Positions 1 through 12,132 are shown, counted from the stretch's first letter. The stretch is DNA of 64,000 nucleotides from Gerris lacustris (GCA_951217055.1 OX578284.1:42435467-42499466); one strand, 5' to 3'. A program made the numbers and translations. Notes: generated from the letters alone by a model not told the origin.

Positions 1-26
1 AAGTCTATTAAACGTTTTATACTTTT

Positions 27-692
27 TACTTCCGAGCTTACTAAGGTAACGGAAAGGTAACGGAAGCTATGTGATCGTTCTGTAGAAAGAAAATATTTTA
101 TGTCAATAATCCTGTGACAAAAATCCGTTTCAGACATCTGAAAACAATTTTGGTTCCGTGTTTGTCTGTCGTCCGTTTTAGACATCAGAGGACATTTTTG
201 GTTCCGTGTCTGTCTGTCGGTCTGTAGGTCTGTCAGTTAGTATCTCGCTCAATATTTGCGAACCAACATATCTTAAAACCTACACGTTCGATTTTAATGA
301 AATTTGTATGGTAGGTTATAATTAGCCCATTGTTGGTCCCATATAAGTTTGAACCTTCTGCGTTATTTGTTACTTATCACTCATCAACATGCACATACAT
401 TTATTTACACCTATATCTTCAAAAGTACTCCTCTGATTTTTTATGAAATAAGGATGGCTTGTCGAAAGTAGACCGCATATAATACCAGATTAATTTAAAC
501 CATTTGCACTATTTAACTTTTTCAAAATTGATACTTTAACTCACGTGAAAATTCAAAACAATTTTGAGAGTTTTAAAACACAGGGGAAAATTAAATTAAT
601 TTGATAATAATAGGTTTTAATAGTATAAAACTTTTAAAGTATACAAAATAGAATGCGATGAAGCTATGTGCCACACTAATTGGCAGAATATT
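27..692 (+). repeat. Family A interspersed repeat, copy 1
   Basis: First of at least 16 copies of a family of about 0.6 kb. Order of landmarks: the 5' hairpin start (CTTCCGAGCTTAC), GACATCTG/GACATCAG blocks, TTTTGGTTCCGTGTCTGTCTG, GCGAACCAACATATCTTAAA, GTAGGTTATAATTAGCCCATT, and the 3' end AAGCTATGTGCCACACTAATT. This copy repeats its GGTTCCGTGT/GTTTTAGACATCAG segment, an internal duplication of about 60 bp. No coding capacity is conserved between copies. The class is unknown: it lacks a poly(A) tail and clear long terminal inverted repeats. Confidence 0.85.
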
Positions 693-1138
693 TTTTATTC
701 ACTTACATAGGTTGGAAATCGCGGGAATTAAACTAATAAATTTTTAGTTTAATTCCCTTTTTAGTATTAATAAGAGTTTTAAATTTCCCCAAATTTCCAT
801 TACATTAAATCCAATCTATTTTTATATCCTTTATACTAGTTTCGATTTGGTGGCTAGCTGTCGTCTCTCCTTAAAATCTTTGGAGGGCTAATTAATCCTC
901 TTCCAGTCAACCAATCAAGCTGCAAATTGGCAAATAGACTATAGACTGTACAAAAACATTCTATCCAATTTTAGGGTCACCCACCTTAACAAACACTGAT
1001 TAACGACGTGGCTTAACTCAATAACCGTGATAAATATGAAAATTTTCAAATTTCAAAGCGTGTTATTATATTCTCAGAAAGCAGAGACTTGCACAGATTA
1101 TGCATTTCCGATGACGATAAAAGAATCAGTTATTATTA

Positions 1139-1637
1139 CTACGTTCACACATCGTTTTGAAAGCGTTTCGGATCCAATTTGTTTTCAAAACGATACGCGT
1201 TCGTACAACAAAAGATACAGGTGATCGAAATATTGTGTTTTCGAAATCTCGTAACGGTGACGTCACGAGTAAAACCTTCTTTCTTGTTACCCAATATGTC
1301 CGCGAATTTTTACATTTTATTTACAAGTTATTAAAAGTTTTTACAGGTTCTTTATAGTATTAAATTTTGTTTAAAAACGTTTTTGCAGTTAAAAAAAAAG
1401 AAACGGAAGCTCACGAAAACAAAGAACTTAAAAAGTGGAAAAGAGTAAAATAACCTGAAACCTCGATCCCCTCCACGACCTGTTCACACGAGCGTTTTGA
1501 ATTCGATCCCCCGTTCCGATCACGTATTTTTGGTGGATCGGATCTAAACCGATACGATCCGTCGATCTCCGTTCGTACAGCGTTTTGAACTAGCGGATCG
1601 TTTTCAAAACCGTTTCCAAAACGATGTGTGAACGTAG
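1139..1637. mobile_element. Non-autonomous TIR element with TA target duplication
   Basis: The left end CTACGTTCACACATCGTTTT is mirrored at the right end as AAAACGATGTGTGAACGTAG, and both are followed outward by TA (1137-1138 and 1638-1639). The 499-bp body carries further partial inversions of the CGTTTTGAA and CGGATC motifs. TA duplication and no reading frame fit a Tc1/mariner-type MITE, but other TA-targeting superfamilies are possible. Confidence 0.75.
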
Positions 1638-2573
1638 TATATGATAAATATTTTAATTTTGGCGGTGAAATTCGAAAATAGTGTAAACTACAACGACCGC
1701 TGACAGGTAAGTGAGGGGATTTCCGTTAAATCGTTTTATTTTTGAATAAAGCAAGGTCAGTGGGACCCTGTTGCAACCTTGCCTATGCCTATAATAGACT
1801 CACGCCGTCCCCACACTATGTATCTATTTACCTCCATTTTCTACTGGACCGATTTTCTTCTAACAACATTTATTATAATTACCTAAATTATATGACTCTA
1901 TCAAGTCATAACCAAAATTATTGTCACCCTATCAATTATGTCAAGCTTTAATTAAGTTGCACTTGTCTGTCAGGGGCAAAGCTTGTAATCCATATTTGAC
2001 CCACTTCAATATCATAAATTGCTCTAAAATATTCAGAGACACATGCTCCGTATGGCAATACAATAATTTATCACTTGTTTAACTAAATCGTTTATATTAG
2101 CCGATAAAATCCAATCAATTTCAGATAAATTTCCCATTTCTTATAGGAAAAGATTGACGGTAAATTTAAAAAGAAAATTTTTATTAAAGATATTCAACAA
2201 CGACGGCCACTATCAGTTAAAAGAGGTAATAATTGAATACGAGATTTAACATGACGAATACTATAAATTAAAAATTATTTTTATTTTAAAATAACAAAAA
2301 AAGCTTTTATCAAACGTGCACTAAAAAGGAGAAACTATTTTTTATCTACTTGTGCCATTCAAAATGAGGCATTATTGAACTGATTTCGGGCAGGGAAATG
2401 TAATTTTACTGCCTAGGCAGCAACATGTTCATTGTTAAAATGTCGGCAATAACAGTTTACATTATTATCTCTGTCTTATAACATTATAGTTTAATAAGTA
2501 ATTTTTAATAAATACACTTTTGATTTATAAAATAATTTGTTTATACTTGTTACTCCAGTTTTAGTCCAGGAGG
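1638..2573. other. AT-rich stretch, no gene seen
   Basis: No supported gene. A consensus-like 5' splice site, GACAG|GTAAGTGAG, lies at 1702-1715 just outside the TIR element, with no recognisable exon upstream. A degraded block (GGGCAGGGAAATGTAATTTTA, about 2389-2460) resembles one at about 6150-6240, so an old dispersed repeat is likely. Confidence 0.4.
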
Positions 2574-2880
2574 CAGCGTGCAAAAACATGTCTGACTAAC
2601 ATCAAACTAGAATTTACTATATAAGTAAATGTATTGGTGCTTTTTAAGAACATACCGTCTGCTAAATTCGTCTGCGGGGCATAGCTTGGCAATATGCATT
2701 TGAAAAAAACAAACCGGTGGAGAGCGGCCATGTCTCGCCCTTTTTGGTGGACAATGTGATTTTCATGATCCTGAGTACGAAATTAGTTAGTAGACCAAAA
2801 ATCAAGTTCATGGCAGTTTGTCACTTAATAGGTGACCTCTTTGATTTGGAGTAATATTTGACTAACTAACCTTGTGTATT
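2574..2880 (+). repeat. Single arm of the GTCCAGG foldback family
   Basis: Starts GTCCAGGAGGCAGCGTGCAA after a TA and runs through CATAGCTTGGCAATATGCAT, ACCGGTGGAGAGCGGCCATG, CCTGAGTACGAAATTAG and AATAGGTGACCTCTTTG. It matches the left arm of the complete foldback at 3551-4105 in the same orientation. No mirror arm is seen before the next element, so it is a half element or deletion product. Confidence 0.75.
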
Positions 2881-3550
2881 CATTGCCTGCCTCGGCGCCG
2901 CGCCGCCTTGGCAGTTCATTTTTATAGCCTAATAACTCGTGAGGAAAATCCATTTTGCTGCCTGGTTATATAGATAACTATTTATAACTTCCACATTACT
3001 ACGAGCTATTGCAGATAGATAATGCGATGTCATTATAGATAAACGCGTAGGGCTCTATAAATAGTTTTTGTTATTTGCTGATAGCGCCCTACGATTGCCT
3101 AAATTCCTCACCTGGCTGTTAAAATAGAAAAATCCCTTTTTTATGCATGTTTTATAAAAAAGTGTTTTCTTTTAAATATATTATTATCACTTACTTGCTC
3201 CTATCTTGCAGAATCCTAGTACAGTATCCATCCCAATTCCTCTCCATTCATCCTGATCCACAGGTTCTCGATGACAATACCACTCCCAATACTTCTTATA
3301 CCCTCTCTACGTCCGCGTCGTCTATAATCCCTTTTCAAGGAAATCCTTCGAGTCGTCTTCTTTATGTGGTTTGCAGAATCTTTTTTTACTTCCCCTCCCT
3401 CATCTATTCGTTTGAGGTATCAGCCATCAGGCCCACATAAGTCTAGACATTTTTATAAATGACATTTTTATAAAGCTAGCATTGCTCTATTTTTTTCTCG
3501 CTTTGTTCTTCTATACAGATGTCCTTTTGTGCCTTTAGTTTATTGAAATA
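2881..3550. other. Spacer between foldback copies; weak coding-like patch
   Basis: No recognised gene. About 3211-3440 is richer in C and serine/proline codons than its surroundings and follows an acceptor-like CTCCTATCTTGCAG (3197-3210), but no good donor follows and the peptide matches nothing I recognise. About 2868-3000 shares CATTGCCTGCCTC and CATTTTGCTGCC with degraded sequence at 6.4 and 7.4 kb. Confidence 0.3.
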
Positions 3551-4105
3551 GTCCAGGGGATAGCGAGCAAAAAAGTGTCCGACTCACATCAAGCTAGAAT
3601 TTTGTGTATAAGTAAATATTTTGGTGCCTTTTATGAATATGTGGTCGGCTAAGTTCGTCTGCGGGACATAGCTTGGCAATAGGCATTTGAAAAAACAAGC
3701 CGGTGGAGAGCGGCCATGTCCCTCCCTTTTTTGTGGTTAATGTGATTTTCATGGTCCTGAGTACGAACTTAGTTAGTAGACCAATAATCAATTTGATGGT
3801 ACATAGTTTGATACTTAATAGGTTAGTTAGTCAAATATTACTCCAAATCAAAGAGGTCACCTATTAAGTGACAAACTACCATCAACTTGATTTTTGGTTT
3901 ACTAACTAATTTCGTACTCAGGATCATAAAAATCACATTAGCCTCTCTCCACCGGTTTGTTTTTGTCAAATGCCAATTGCCAAGCTATGTCCCGCAGACG
4001 AACTGAGCCAACCACATATTCTTAAAAGGCACCAAAACATTAACTTATACACAAAATTCTAGCTTGATGTTAGTCAGACACTTTTTTGCACGCTATCTCT
4101 TGGAC
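3551..4105. mobile_element. Foldback MITE with about 275-bp arms
   Basis: GTCCAGGGGATAGCGAGCAA at the left is answered by TTGCACGCTATCTCTTGGAC at the right, and almost the whole element folds on itself with mismatches around about 3830. TA flanks both ends (3549-3550, 4106-4107). The arms carry the same blocks as the half element at 2574. No reading frame is conserved. Fits a long-TIR, TA-targeting MITE. Confidence 0.8.
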
Positions 4106-4924
4106 TATAATAATTGTTCTTCTTTATTAATGCGATTGAAATCGAAATACAATAATGTATTTTGGCAACACACTGATCATTGTTATGAGTAAGTTCTAAT
4201 AAACTTCTCATCGAACATCTTACTTAGAACAGTGAAAGTTTAAATTGAAAAGATAATTCAGCAACTTCAAGTCTCTTAAAGTAAATAATAATTACTTATT
4301 CAATTAGTTTAATTAAAATTGAATACTAATAATTATGTCTATATATAAAATATTATGTCCCTTAAAGATTAAAACACGATTATTACTTAAAAAATGATTC
4401 AAAGTAAATATAGTTTTTTTTTTTTGGTGGAGAGTCAAGTTGTGTTTGTATTATAAAAAGTTTTCTGGGAAAGCACTTGTTGGAAGAGATAAGCCACCTC
4501 TTGATTGTTTTCTATTATTAAGTATTAGCAGAAGAAAAACTCTTTTCTTTTTTTTCCTTCTCGAGGTATTATAGTTTTCCAATATCAGACTGATGCGGTT
4601 TCCTCATCCTTTGATCAAACACTCTCCATCTCTATAAATAGACCTACCACTAGAACAAAGGTCAAAGTTCGAAAGCCGACTTAATTTTAGAAATGTTTTT
4701 TACCACTTTTTCCCTGCTTTCTTACTCTTACTCTCGGAAAGAAATTGTATTTTTCAAATGGGTTTTTAAGTTTTAAGTGTTTAAACTTATACAATTGATT
4801 AAGTTTGGGATTTCCTTCACCTATCTTTTACTTAGTTTCTTTTAAGAAGCGTTTACTTAAACGAGAGTACAGAGTTCATAATTTCTTATAGTTTTTGGGC
4901 ATTTCACACTTATATATTTTCAAG
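4106..4924. other. AT-rich stretch, nothing recognised
   Basis: Homopolymer-rich sequence without a supported gene, tRNA or repeat that I can match elsewhere in the window. Confidence 0.4.
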
Positions 4925-5159
4925 GGCACTTCTTTAGATTGTTACTCCCCTTATAAAATAAGCAGAGGGGAGTAACAATCTAAAGAAGGTGTACGGAATG
5001 TTTTTCTTTAGACTGTTACTACTCTTTTTAAAAAAAGTGTGATATCCCTTTGTCCCAAAGTACATTGGATTAAACATCCCTTTGTCTTAAAAGGTATTTA
5101 GTCATTGTCATTTATATTCTTAAAAAAAACATAAGGGAGTAACAATCTAAAGAAGTGCC
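4925..5159. mobile_element. hAT-type MITE with 8-bp target duplication
   Basis: Terminal inverted repeats of 25 bp: GGCACTTCTTTAGATTG... at the left and ...CAATCTAAAGAAGTGCC at the right. The flanks TTTTCAAG (4917-4924) and TTTTCAAG (5160-5167) are an exact 8-bp duplication, the hAT signature. The left TIR is repeated inverted inside (4967-4988), making a 60-bp hairpin at 4929-4988. The internal block around 5038-5090 (CCCTTTGTCCCAAAG, AAACATCCCTTTGTCTT) recurs inverted at 55.3 kb. Confidence 0.88.
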
Positions 5160-5249
5160 TTTTCAAGATGGTGGCCTACTTAAATAAAGTCAGATTAATA
5201 TACTTGGTTTTAAAGGTCTTAAATAGTTTGAAAATAAAATGGATATGAA

Positions 5250-5410
5250 AGAACGACTGTCTGAGTTGTCTCGGACCGATTTTTTATTTATTACGAATGA
5301 CAATTACACGTGTATGTTGTCTTCTCTTTTCATAAAAACGCTGATGTAATTATTAGTGGAAACACGTGTTGCCTTTCCTTGAATCGAACCTAGGTAATTC
5401 ACTTGTATGT
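5250..5410 (-). repeat. Family D relative with tRNA-like B box
   Basis: Contains GTTGTCTCGGACCGATT, shared with the D copy at 49.8 kb, then CATAAAAACG and TTGAATCGAACCTAGG. The last reads GGTTCGATTC on the minus strand, an RNA polymerase III B-box match. Diverged and probably truncated. Confidence 0.5.
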
Positions 5411-6486
5411 TTTGACTCTAGTTTTACAAAAAACCGTGAATTTTTCAATCACCTATCTTTTTAATTTTTTGTTTCTTTTTTATCCTGCCAACAACTTCTG
5501 CATTTGTTTTTACTTTTTCATATGCATATTAAAAAATTATTAAAAAATAAATGAACAATATTAGATTATTTATATGTTTTTAAATATAACTACTATTTTT
5601 TATAACACATGTTAAAATTTATTGATGTCTTTTTCTTTAAAAATCAGCATTCGAAGACAACATACTCGTTGACAAACTTTTATAAACAATATAATTATTA
5701 AGATGAGAAAGTTCTTCAGCTTTTTTTTCTATTAAAAAATATTGCTTTCTTCTTTTCTTCATCTTTACGCTATCCTCTCTAAAAACTATAATCTTTTTAT
5801 TAATTTACATAAATATATACATATTTCTATAATGTAAGTCAACTATTGAGATTTGAAATTCATAAGGGTTAAAGTGCCATATCAGTTTCTAGGAAAAGAA
5901 ATGTATGTATAGCACTTAAACCCAAAATAAGCAACACTGGAAAACTGCTCCTGTCTTGTGAGATTTTTTACAAATGTAAAGTTCTTGTTTGGTCCTTTTA
6001 GATTATTACTAGGCTAGGCCTTAAATCGTTTTGAAGCCATGGACTCAAAATTATATGTATCTACTTCATTTCAGCAAAATTAAGCATTACTTAACTGTTT
6101 TTAGGCTGGAAAGTACTATTTCGCTGTATTGTCATTAAACTATTAAAAATAGGCAGGAAAGTAATTGAAACAGCCAGAGAAATATTTCCCCGCCTAGGGA
6201 GGAAAAGTTCAGTGTTTACCATTGCGTGTCATAACATTTTTTTTTGTTTGTGTTTAGTTTTATTTTAATTTGTGTTATTTTAATTCAGTTTTATACTTGT
6301 TTTATTACAAGGCCATGTTATATTATTATTATGTTTACCTAAGCATACATTTCTTTTTATCTAAATAGTGTGTATTCATTGCCTGTCCTCACCTCAAGCT
6401 GGGATGCTAACTTAATCACTCGTCAGTAACAGTTATTTACGGACCAAAGGGGTAAAGTAAGTGATTGTACCCTGAGAGAAAAAGTT
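5411..6486. other. AT-rich stretch with degraded repeat
   Basis: Poly-T and poly-A runs, no gene. About 6110-6240 (GGCAGGAAAGTAATT, CCGCCTAGGGAGGAAAAG) resembles 2389-2460 and may be an old repeat copy. Confidence 0.35.
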
Positions 6487-6616
6487 GGTTCCTGAGGCGA
6501 AGCCGAGGGAACCATAACATTCACTCCCGAGGCAAAGCCGAGGGAGTTAATTATCGTGAGGATGCAAGTGATTTTTACTCCCGAGGTACGTACAAGATTT
6601 TAACTCCAGAAGGGAG
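6487..6616. other. Cluster of GC-rich hairpins upstream of family A
   Basis: Two adjacent hairpins share an inner fold but differ in their outer stems. At 6487-6513 GGTTCC pairs with GGAACC; at 6523-6547 ACTCCC pairs with GGGAGT. Both have a GA/GA internal loop, then GGC/GCC closing a three-base loop (GAA or AAA). A half copy (ACTCCCGAGG) is at 6577 and a smaller hairpin (ACTCC-AGAA-GGGAG) at 6603-6615. The terminal hairpin of family A follows at 6670. Confidence 0.7.
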
Positions 6617-6669
6617 AAATGGAAAGATTTTAATTTTAATTTATTTTGTTCAACAAAAAATACAATTTT

Positions 6670-7287
6670 GCTTCCGAGCTTACCGAAGGTAACGGAAGCT
6701 ATGTGATCGTTCTGAAGAACGAAAAAATGATAGGTGTCCGATTTCCAAAATTCCAAGACAGAAATCCGTTTCAGACATCAGGGATCATTTTTGGTTCCCT
6801 GTCTGTCTGTCGGTCTTTCGGTCTGTCATTCAATTTTTAAAACATGTCTTAAAAACTACGCGTCCGATTTTAATGAAATTTAAATGGTAGGTCATAATTA
6901 GCCCATATGAGTTTCAACCTTCTGCGCTTATTTGTTTCTCTTCCACATGCGCACAAACATTTTATTTATTTATTATTATTTATTATTATTTATTTATTAT
7001 TTTCACCTATAGCTTCAAAAGTACTTATCTGATTTGTATGAAACTTTTACAGTTTATCGAAAGTAACCCGCAGATATCCCAAGTATAATTTGAACCGTCT
7101 GCGGTCTTTAACTTTTGCTAAATTGATACTTTAATTCATGTAAAAAATTAAAACAATTTTGACAGATTAAAAAACGGGGAAACAATTAAACAAATTAGAC
7201 AATAATGGCTTGTAAAAAAAGCATAAAACCAATACTGTACGTGGATAGGATGCGAGAAAGCTATGTGCCACACCAATTGGCAGTCTA
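6670..7287 (+). repeat. Family A repeat, copy 2
   Basis: Starts with the complete terminal hairpin (6670-6699): GCTTCCG/CGGAAGC and TTACC/GGTAA around a GAA loop, with AGC bulged. Ends TTGGCAGTCTA. ATTTT flanks both ends. An ATT-triplet run (about 6963-7003) has expanded inside. A good reference copy for the family. Confidence 0.88.
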
Positions 7288-10200
7288 TTTTTAATAATCA
7301 ATTAATTTTATTAAATATGTTATAATCTTATTAATATAATATAGTTAGTAACCATGTTATATTAATAAGGAGGGTAGGTATTTTAGTAGTTTCATTTTTC
7401 TGCCGCCCGTGTATAACATATTGTGTCAATTTTCATACCCTGTCCTCGCCTCCGGCTCGGAGGCTAATCTGATCACGCGTTGGTAAAATTTCATTTTGCT
7501 ACCTTGTTACATAAATAACTCTGTCTGTGGGAGGAAAACTACAGCAAGTCACATTTTTGAAACTTCTTTTGTAGTTCTTTACCTCTAAACACTTTGGACT
7601 TGGTATCATTTAAAATTGTTGTATCTCATAAACTACATTTGATTGGACTTGCTGCTATTTATCTCTCGATAGAGAAACAAAAATCCTGAATCCAATAGTA
7701 TAAAAAAAACGTATATTGAAAAATTTTTGCTTGTGCAGTTTCCCTCCTTCAGACAGCTATTTTCGGCTTTTACGCCCTTATGAATTTCAACTCTTCTGTC
7801 GGAACCGTTTTTGAGAAAACATGTTTTTTCCTTAGTCTTTGATAGTGGTAGTGACCCCAAATCTAACTTTCCTCTGGATTGATTTTTTTATCTAAATTTT
7901 CTATTGTGCTCATATAATTTTGGCATTTGTGTGATGGGTTTCCACTCTTGGTTAAACAACTCTGAGCCGGTGTTCGGTTGGATCTTAAAGCACGATTGAC
8001 CGGAATGATTTTTTTTCAGGTAAAATAAACTGGCGTCGCTAGTGCAACATGTTTTTCATATTTTTGTTTAATGTTTTCACATGGGCCAAAAGTCAGCTGG
8101 TCCAGTGTACACTTTTACCCGGGGAAAAAAAAATCTAAATTCAAACAACATTAACTAATAAACATTCTCAGATATTTAAAATTACCCCCCCCCCCCCCAG
8201 TTTGATATACTCAATTTTAGTTACTAATGCTAGTAAATAACTAACTATATGGCTCAAAAGCCCGTGAACTAATGACTAATGATAATATTTATATTTAATT
8301 TCAATTTATCATTCATCTGTGTACTTGTCCTGTCCATCAATGTTTGTCAACCCAAAATTAGAGGTGCATAGAATATTGAGTAACACAAAACAATCACATC
8401 ATTTTGAGAATTATTTTACTATTATTTAGGAATTCTGATAATGATGAATGATACTGAATTACACGGTAGAACAGATAATAATAGTTACACTGTTATGTTA
8501 TCAATACTGTTATTAATACAACGTTTCTCTATCTATATGTTTGGGGTATTCGATCTATATACAAGTCAAGTTTGTAGAATAGAAACCCCCCTCTCTTTAT
8601 GGCAACACTTCATCTATAAATAAAATATCTACAGCTTGGTTCGAGTCAGGCCGCCCCCACAACCTATTGCATTCAGCTCAATAATTGTCTTCTAGTTGAC
8701 TTCCCCTATCAATACATTTAGTATTGCTCACGGTTTCAACTTAATTTGTTTTCTCAACCAAGTAAACTACCGTAGATAAAATTCCTTTTTAATTTAAAAA
8801 TTATCATTATTAATTTTTTTTTTTTTAAATTATATAAGTACATTTCGCCTAATAATGTAAAGTATTAATTTATGCTTGTATAAATATTATTATAATATAT
8901 AAATTACTAGTACATTAAAAATGATTTAATTTGTAATTTTTTTTTTTTTTTTTAAAAAATGCAGTATTGGAAAAAAATTTGAGATATTAAATACGGCTAA
9001 AATAGACTGATAATTATTGTTAACCAATTCCCCCATCAAATTAATAAACTATTTACTAGGCAAATGCCAGGTTGGTCCCCCATTAAGTCAGTCCACAGAC
9101 TGCTTATGATACCCATTTAAACACCTGCAAACAATCCTAACAAAAGTCCAATAAAAAATTCCCATTTAAAAAATAATAATAAAATAAATTATATAAAATT
9201 AAATTAAAAAAATAAAATATTTACTCCGAAATTATCCAATATTTCCATCCACAAGTGTAATTCAAAAGCTCCAATCCTTTACAAAATATCAAAAAAGTAT
9301 GAAAGCCACAAACTATCCCCACTCAAAATAACATTATGGCTCCAGTATACACAATAATGTTTTGTTACTTACGCCAATAAATAACAAAAAAAAAATAAAT
9401 AAATAAAATAAAAATAATAATACACCTAAATACTCGTAACAATTAACCACGGTTTTAAGATGTCAAAATTAATAATAATAACTATCAGAGGTGTTACAGA
9501 AGAGAAGAAAAATCTGAAGAGAATGCTTGCATTGCAAGATAATATAACAGATTATATCTAATATCTAGGACCAGTAGTAAAGACGTAGAAGTAGAAGTAA
9601 CATACTGTTTGCCAAACTAACCAATAACCATCAAAACTAAAATAATCACTTATACAACAACTAACTGCAACAAACCAAAAACATACCTACTTATAAGAAA
9701 ACAAATCAATTTTGACGAACTAACTAACTGTAAACGGGGGTGGATTCGTAATAAAAAGCTAGTTTATTAGTTTTCCGGTGAAATCAGTGTCACGAAGGGA
9801 TTGAGGTGCATTGTGATGTTTACTTGAAGCAAAAACAAGACATACTGACTGACGACTGGAGTGAAGGACAGCGTATTTATACTAGCTTTCTGGAACGTAG
9901 ATTACCCCTGGATTCCCCAGAGGTTTCCGGGAGTTCGAGTTAGGTTAATTCTCCGGGGGTTAATTCCAGGGGTTTGTCAAGATGACACAATCAGGCAGGT
10001 GCTGCCTTTGTCGGTCTTCCTTCGTGGAGCGGGTAACGTTTGAAGTCAATGTAGTTTACGTAGTTGATCATAATAAAGATTATAAGCCTTGCGTTGGTAA
10101 CCACTTCTTGACACATGTAGTTCTTGAGCTTCGCACTTAGTATGTATTAGGGCCATGGAGCATCGCCGGCCATGGAGCACTTAGGCCTTGGGCCGGCACT

Positions 10201-12132
10201 TTAGGCCGGCCATGGAGTCGGGCCATGGAGCACTTAGTATTAGGGCCATTGGAGAGCATCGTGTTCTCCAGAAGATAAACTGACAGCAATCGACTGCAGT
10301 ATAAAAATATGCTCTTATTTGAGCACATGTCACTCTATGAAACAACAACTTATTTAGTTAGTTATTCATTTACTAGTTATTTGTTGGTTGGAAGACCTAA
10401 AATTTCATTAACAAAAAATACTTACAGAATAACTAACTAATTAACTAGTTCGTACCAACTAACGGAAATAGCTTGGAATAATTTGTTACATACAAAAACC
10501 AACTAATTCCCTCTTAGAAACCTATTAACTAATGAGAAAGTTATCAATAAAACGAAGCAGTATATAAGCACTACTCCCCTTCCTCTTCGAATTTAATTAA
10601 ATGAATAAATGTAAATAACATTCGAGGGGAGTTCAATGGACTGGTCGGTCTGATATTTTGGGAATTATGTAGCTGGGAATAAAAAAATAAATGTAATGGC
10701 ATCCCTACAACATTAATTATCAACCTTACTTACAGATTTGTAACTATTTCTGTATAATCTCTTATTTTAGATTCTGCGGTAAAATAATTTAGACAAATAT
10801 AAAGGTTAATTTATGCCTAAAACATTGTATATATATATATGTATTTAAAAACGTAATTGTATTGCATTAAAATATTTAAATGCATGGAAGGAAGCCCTAA
10901 GTTAATATAAATTATACCTAATTAGGAGTAAAGTAATAAATTATATGTATAATCTATTATATAATTAAACTATTACATAATACTTTTTTTTAAGTTTTTA
11001 AAATAATTACTTTAGGTACTTTGAATTTTATTACTGTAATATATAATATGTTTGTCTGATAAAGCGAACAAGAGAGTTTAATTTAATTGAATAATAAGTT
11101 AATCTATTTCATTTGGAGATAACATTAAGATAAGTAAGTAAGAAATATAAGATAGTGATTTAACTAAGGGAGTTATAATTACAAAGTTCATTAACGAGTT
11201 AATTACAGTCGGTTGTTTCATGCAACTTAGCATGTATGTAATTAAGTTAAATACAATGAATTTAATTGCCTTCATATATATATATTTTTATTTTAAACAA
11301 AACGACATACATGATTTAGAATTTTTATTCTTTGGTTTAATTTTTTCGAATTTCTTGAAAAACTTCTGTCTAAATTACTGTATAGTGGAAATAGCAGTTG
11401 TATATTTCTTGCTTTTATAAATTTTTCCATATCTTAAAATATGTACTTAATAGTATTTTTTTAGTGAGCAAATTATTTAAGTTACATGTTATTTTAGTGA
11501 GCATTTGTATAAGTGTAAATGAGTTGTTTTTATTAGTGTAGATATTGTGTGCTGGTGTTTTAAACAGTGTTTTGGTGGTCCTAAAATCAGTCTATTATGC
11601 AGCTTCTGAAAAAAATATCAAATAACAGGTCAAACTTAAATTTCAATACAAATTAAATATTTTATATTTAGTTAATTTATTTTTTATTTAAAATGAAAAT
11701 TCAATTTAAACTGTTTAGTAACCTAACCATATTATACACAAATATTATTTTTTCAGAAATACAATTTCACAAGGATGGAAAAAGTTTCATAAATTTAGGT
11801 AATAAACAGAAAAATTGGACTCGACCGTATGACGATAACTTATCAATACCGTCGTACAAATCGACGGTATAGATTTACTACACTGAAAATGTTAAAAATT
11901 CGCAATTGAATTTATTGATTTTTTCAACTTTTACTTAATAAATAGTTTTAATTTATATAGTTAAAAAGTTTGCCGAACATTGTGGCACAAAATTTTCTCA
12001 CGTCCTATCACTGGAGCTAAGGTCACATGAGTATTTAGATAAAGTAAGTATGCATAGTGACATAGATTTCAAAATATAAAGGTTCTTAAAAATTTCGGAG
12101 TATTAAAAAAAAAAAAAAAAAAAAAAAAATCG
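7288..12132. other. Long AT-rich stretch, largely unique
   Basis: No supported gene. Contents: a degraded block at about 7405-7545 like those at 2.9 and 6.4 kb; a C13 run near 8187; many ACTAACTAA motifs (8.2, 9.6-9.7, 10.3-10.5 kb); a less AT-rich segment at 9780-10090 with a TATTTATA at 9872 and AATAAA at about 10072; the GC-rich island at 10141-10270; and a hairpin at about 10572-10636 (ACTCCCC...GGGGAGT). Confidence 0.4.
10141..10270. repeat. GC-rich tandem-like GGCCATGGAGCA island
   Basis: Five irregular repeats of GGCCATGGAG(CA) with GCCGGC spacers and CACTTAG(TATTA) tails, in strong compositional contrast to the surrounding AT-rich DNA. GGCCATGG and GGCCGGCC are self-complementary. 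Origin unknown. Confidence 0.65.

Noticed and set aside
3100..3140. Minus-strand acceptor and donor four bases apart (TTTTAACAG, CCAG|GTGAGG).
   Set aside because: A four-base exon without other support is not credible.
3147..3440. 97-codon plus-strand frame with a serine/proline-rich part after an acceptor-like site.
   Set aside because: No donor, no match to a family I know; kept only as a weak note in the spacer entry.
2868..7545. Possible further repeat family (CATTGCCTGCCTC, CTCGCCTCCGG, TTTTGCTACC) at 2.9, 6.4 and 7.4 kb.
   Set aside because: Similarity is short and patchy; I could not define ends or orientation well enough to list it.
8008..8030. Acceptor next to donor at TTTTTTTTCAG|GTAAAATAA.
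   Set aside because: Acceptor and donor overlap with no exon between; probably chance.
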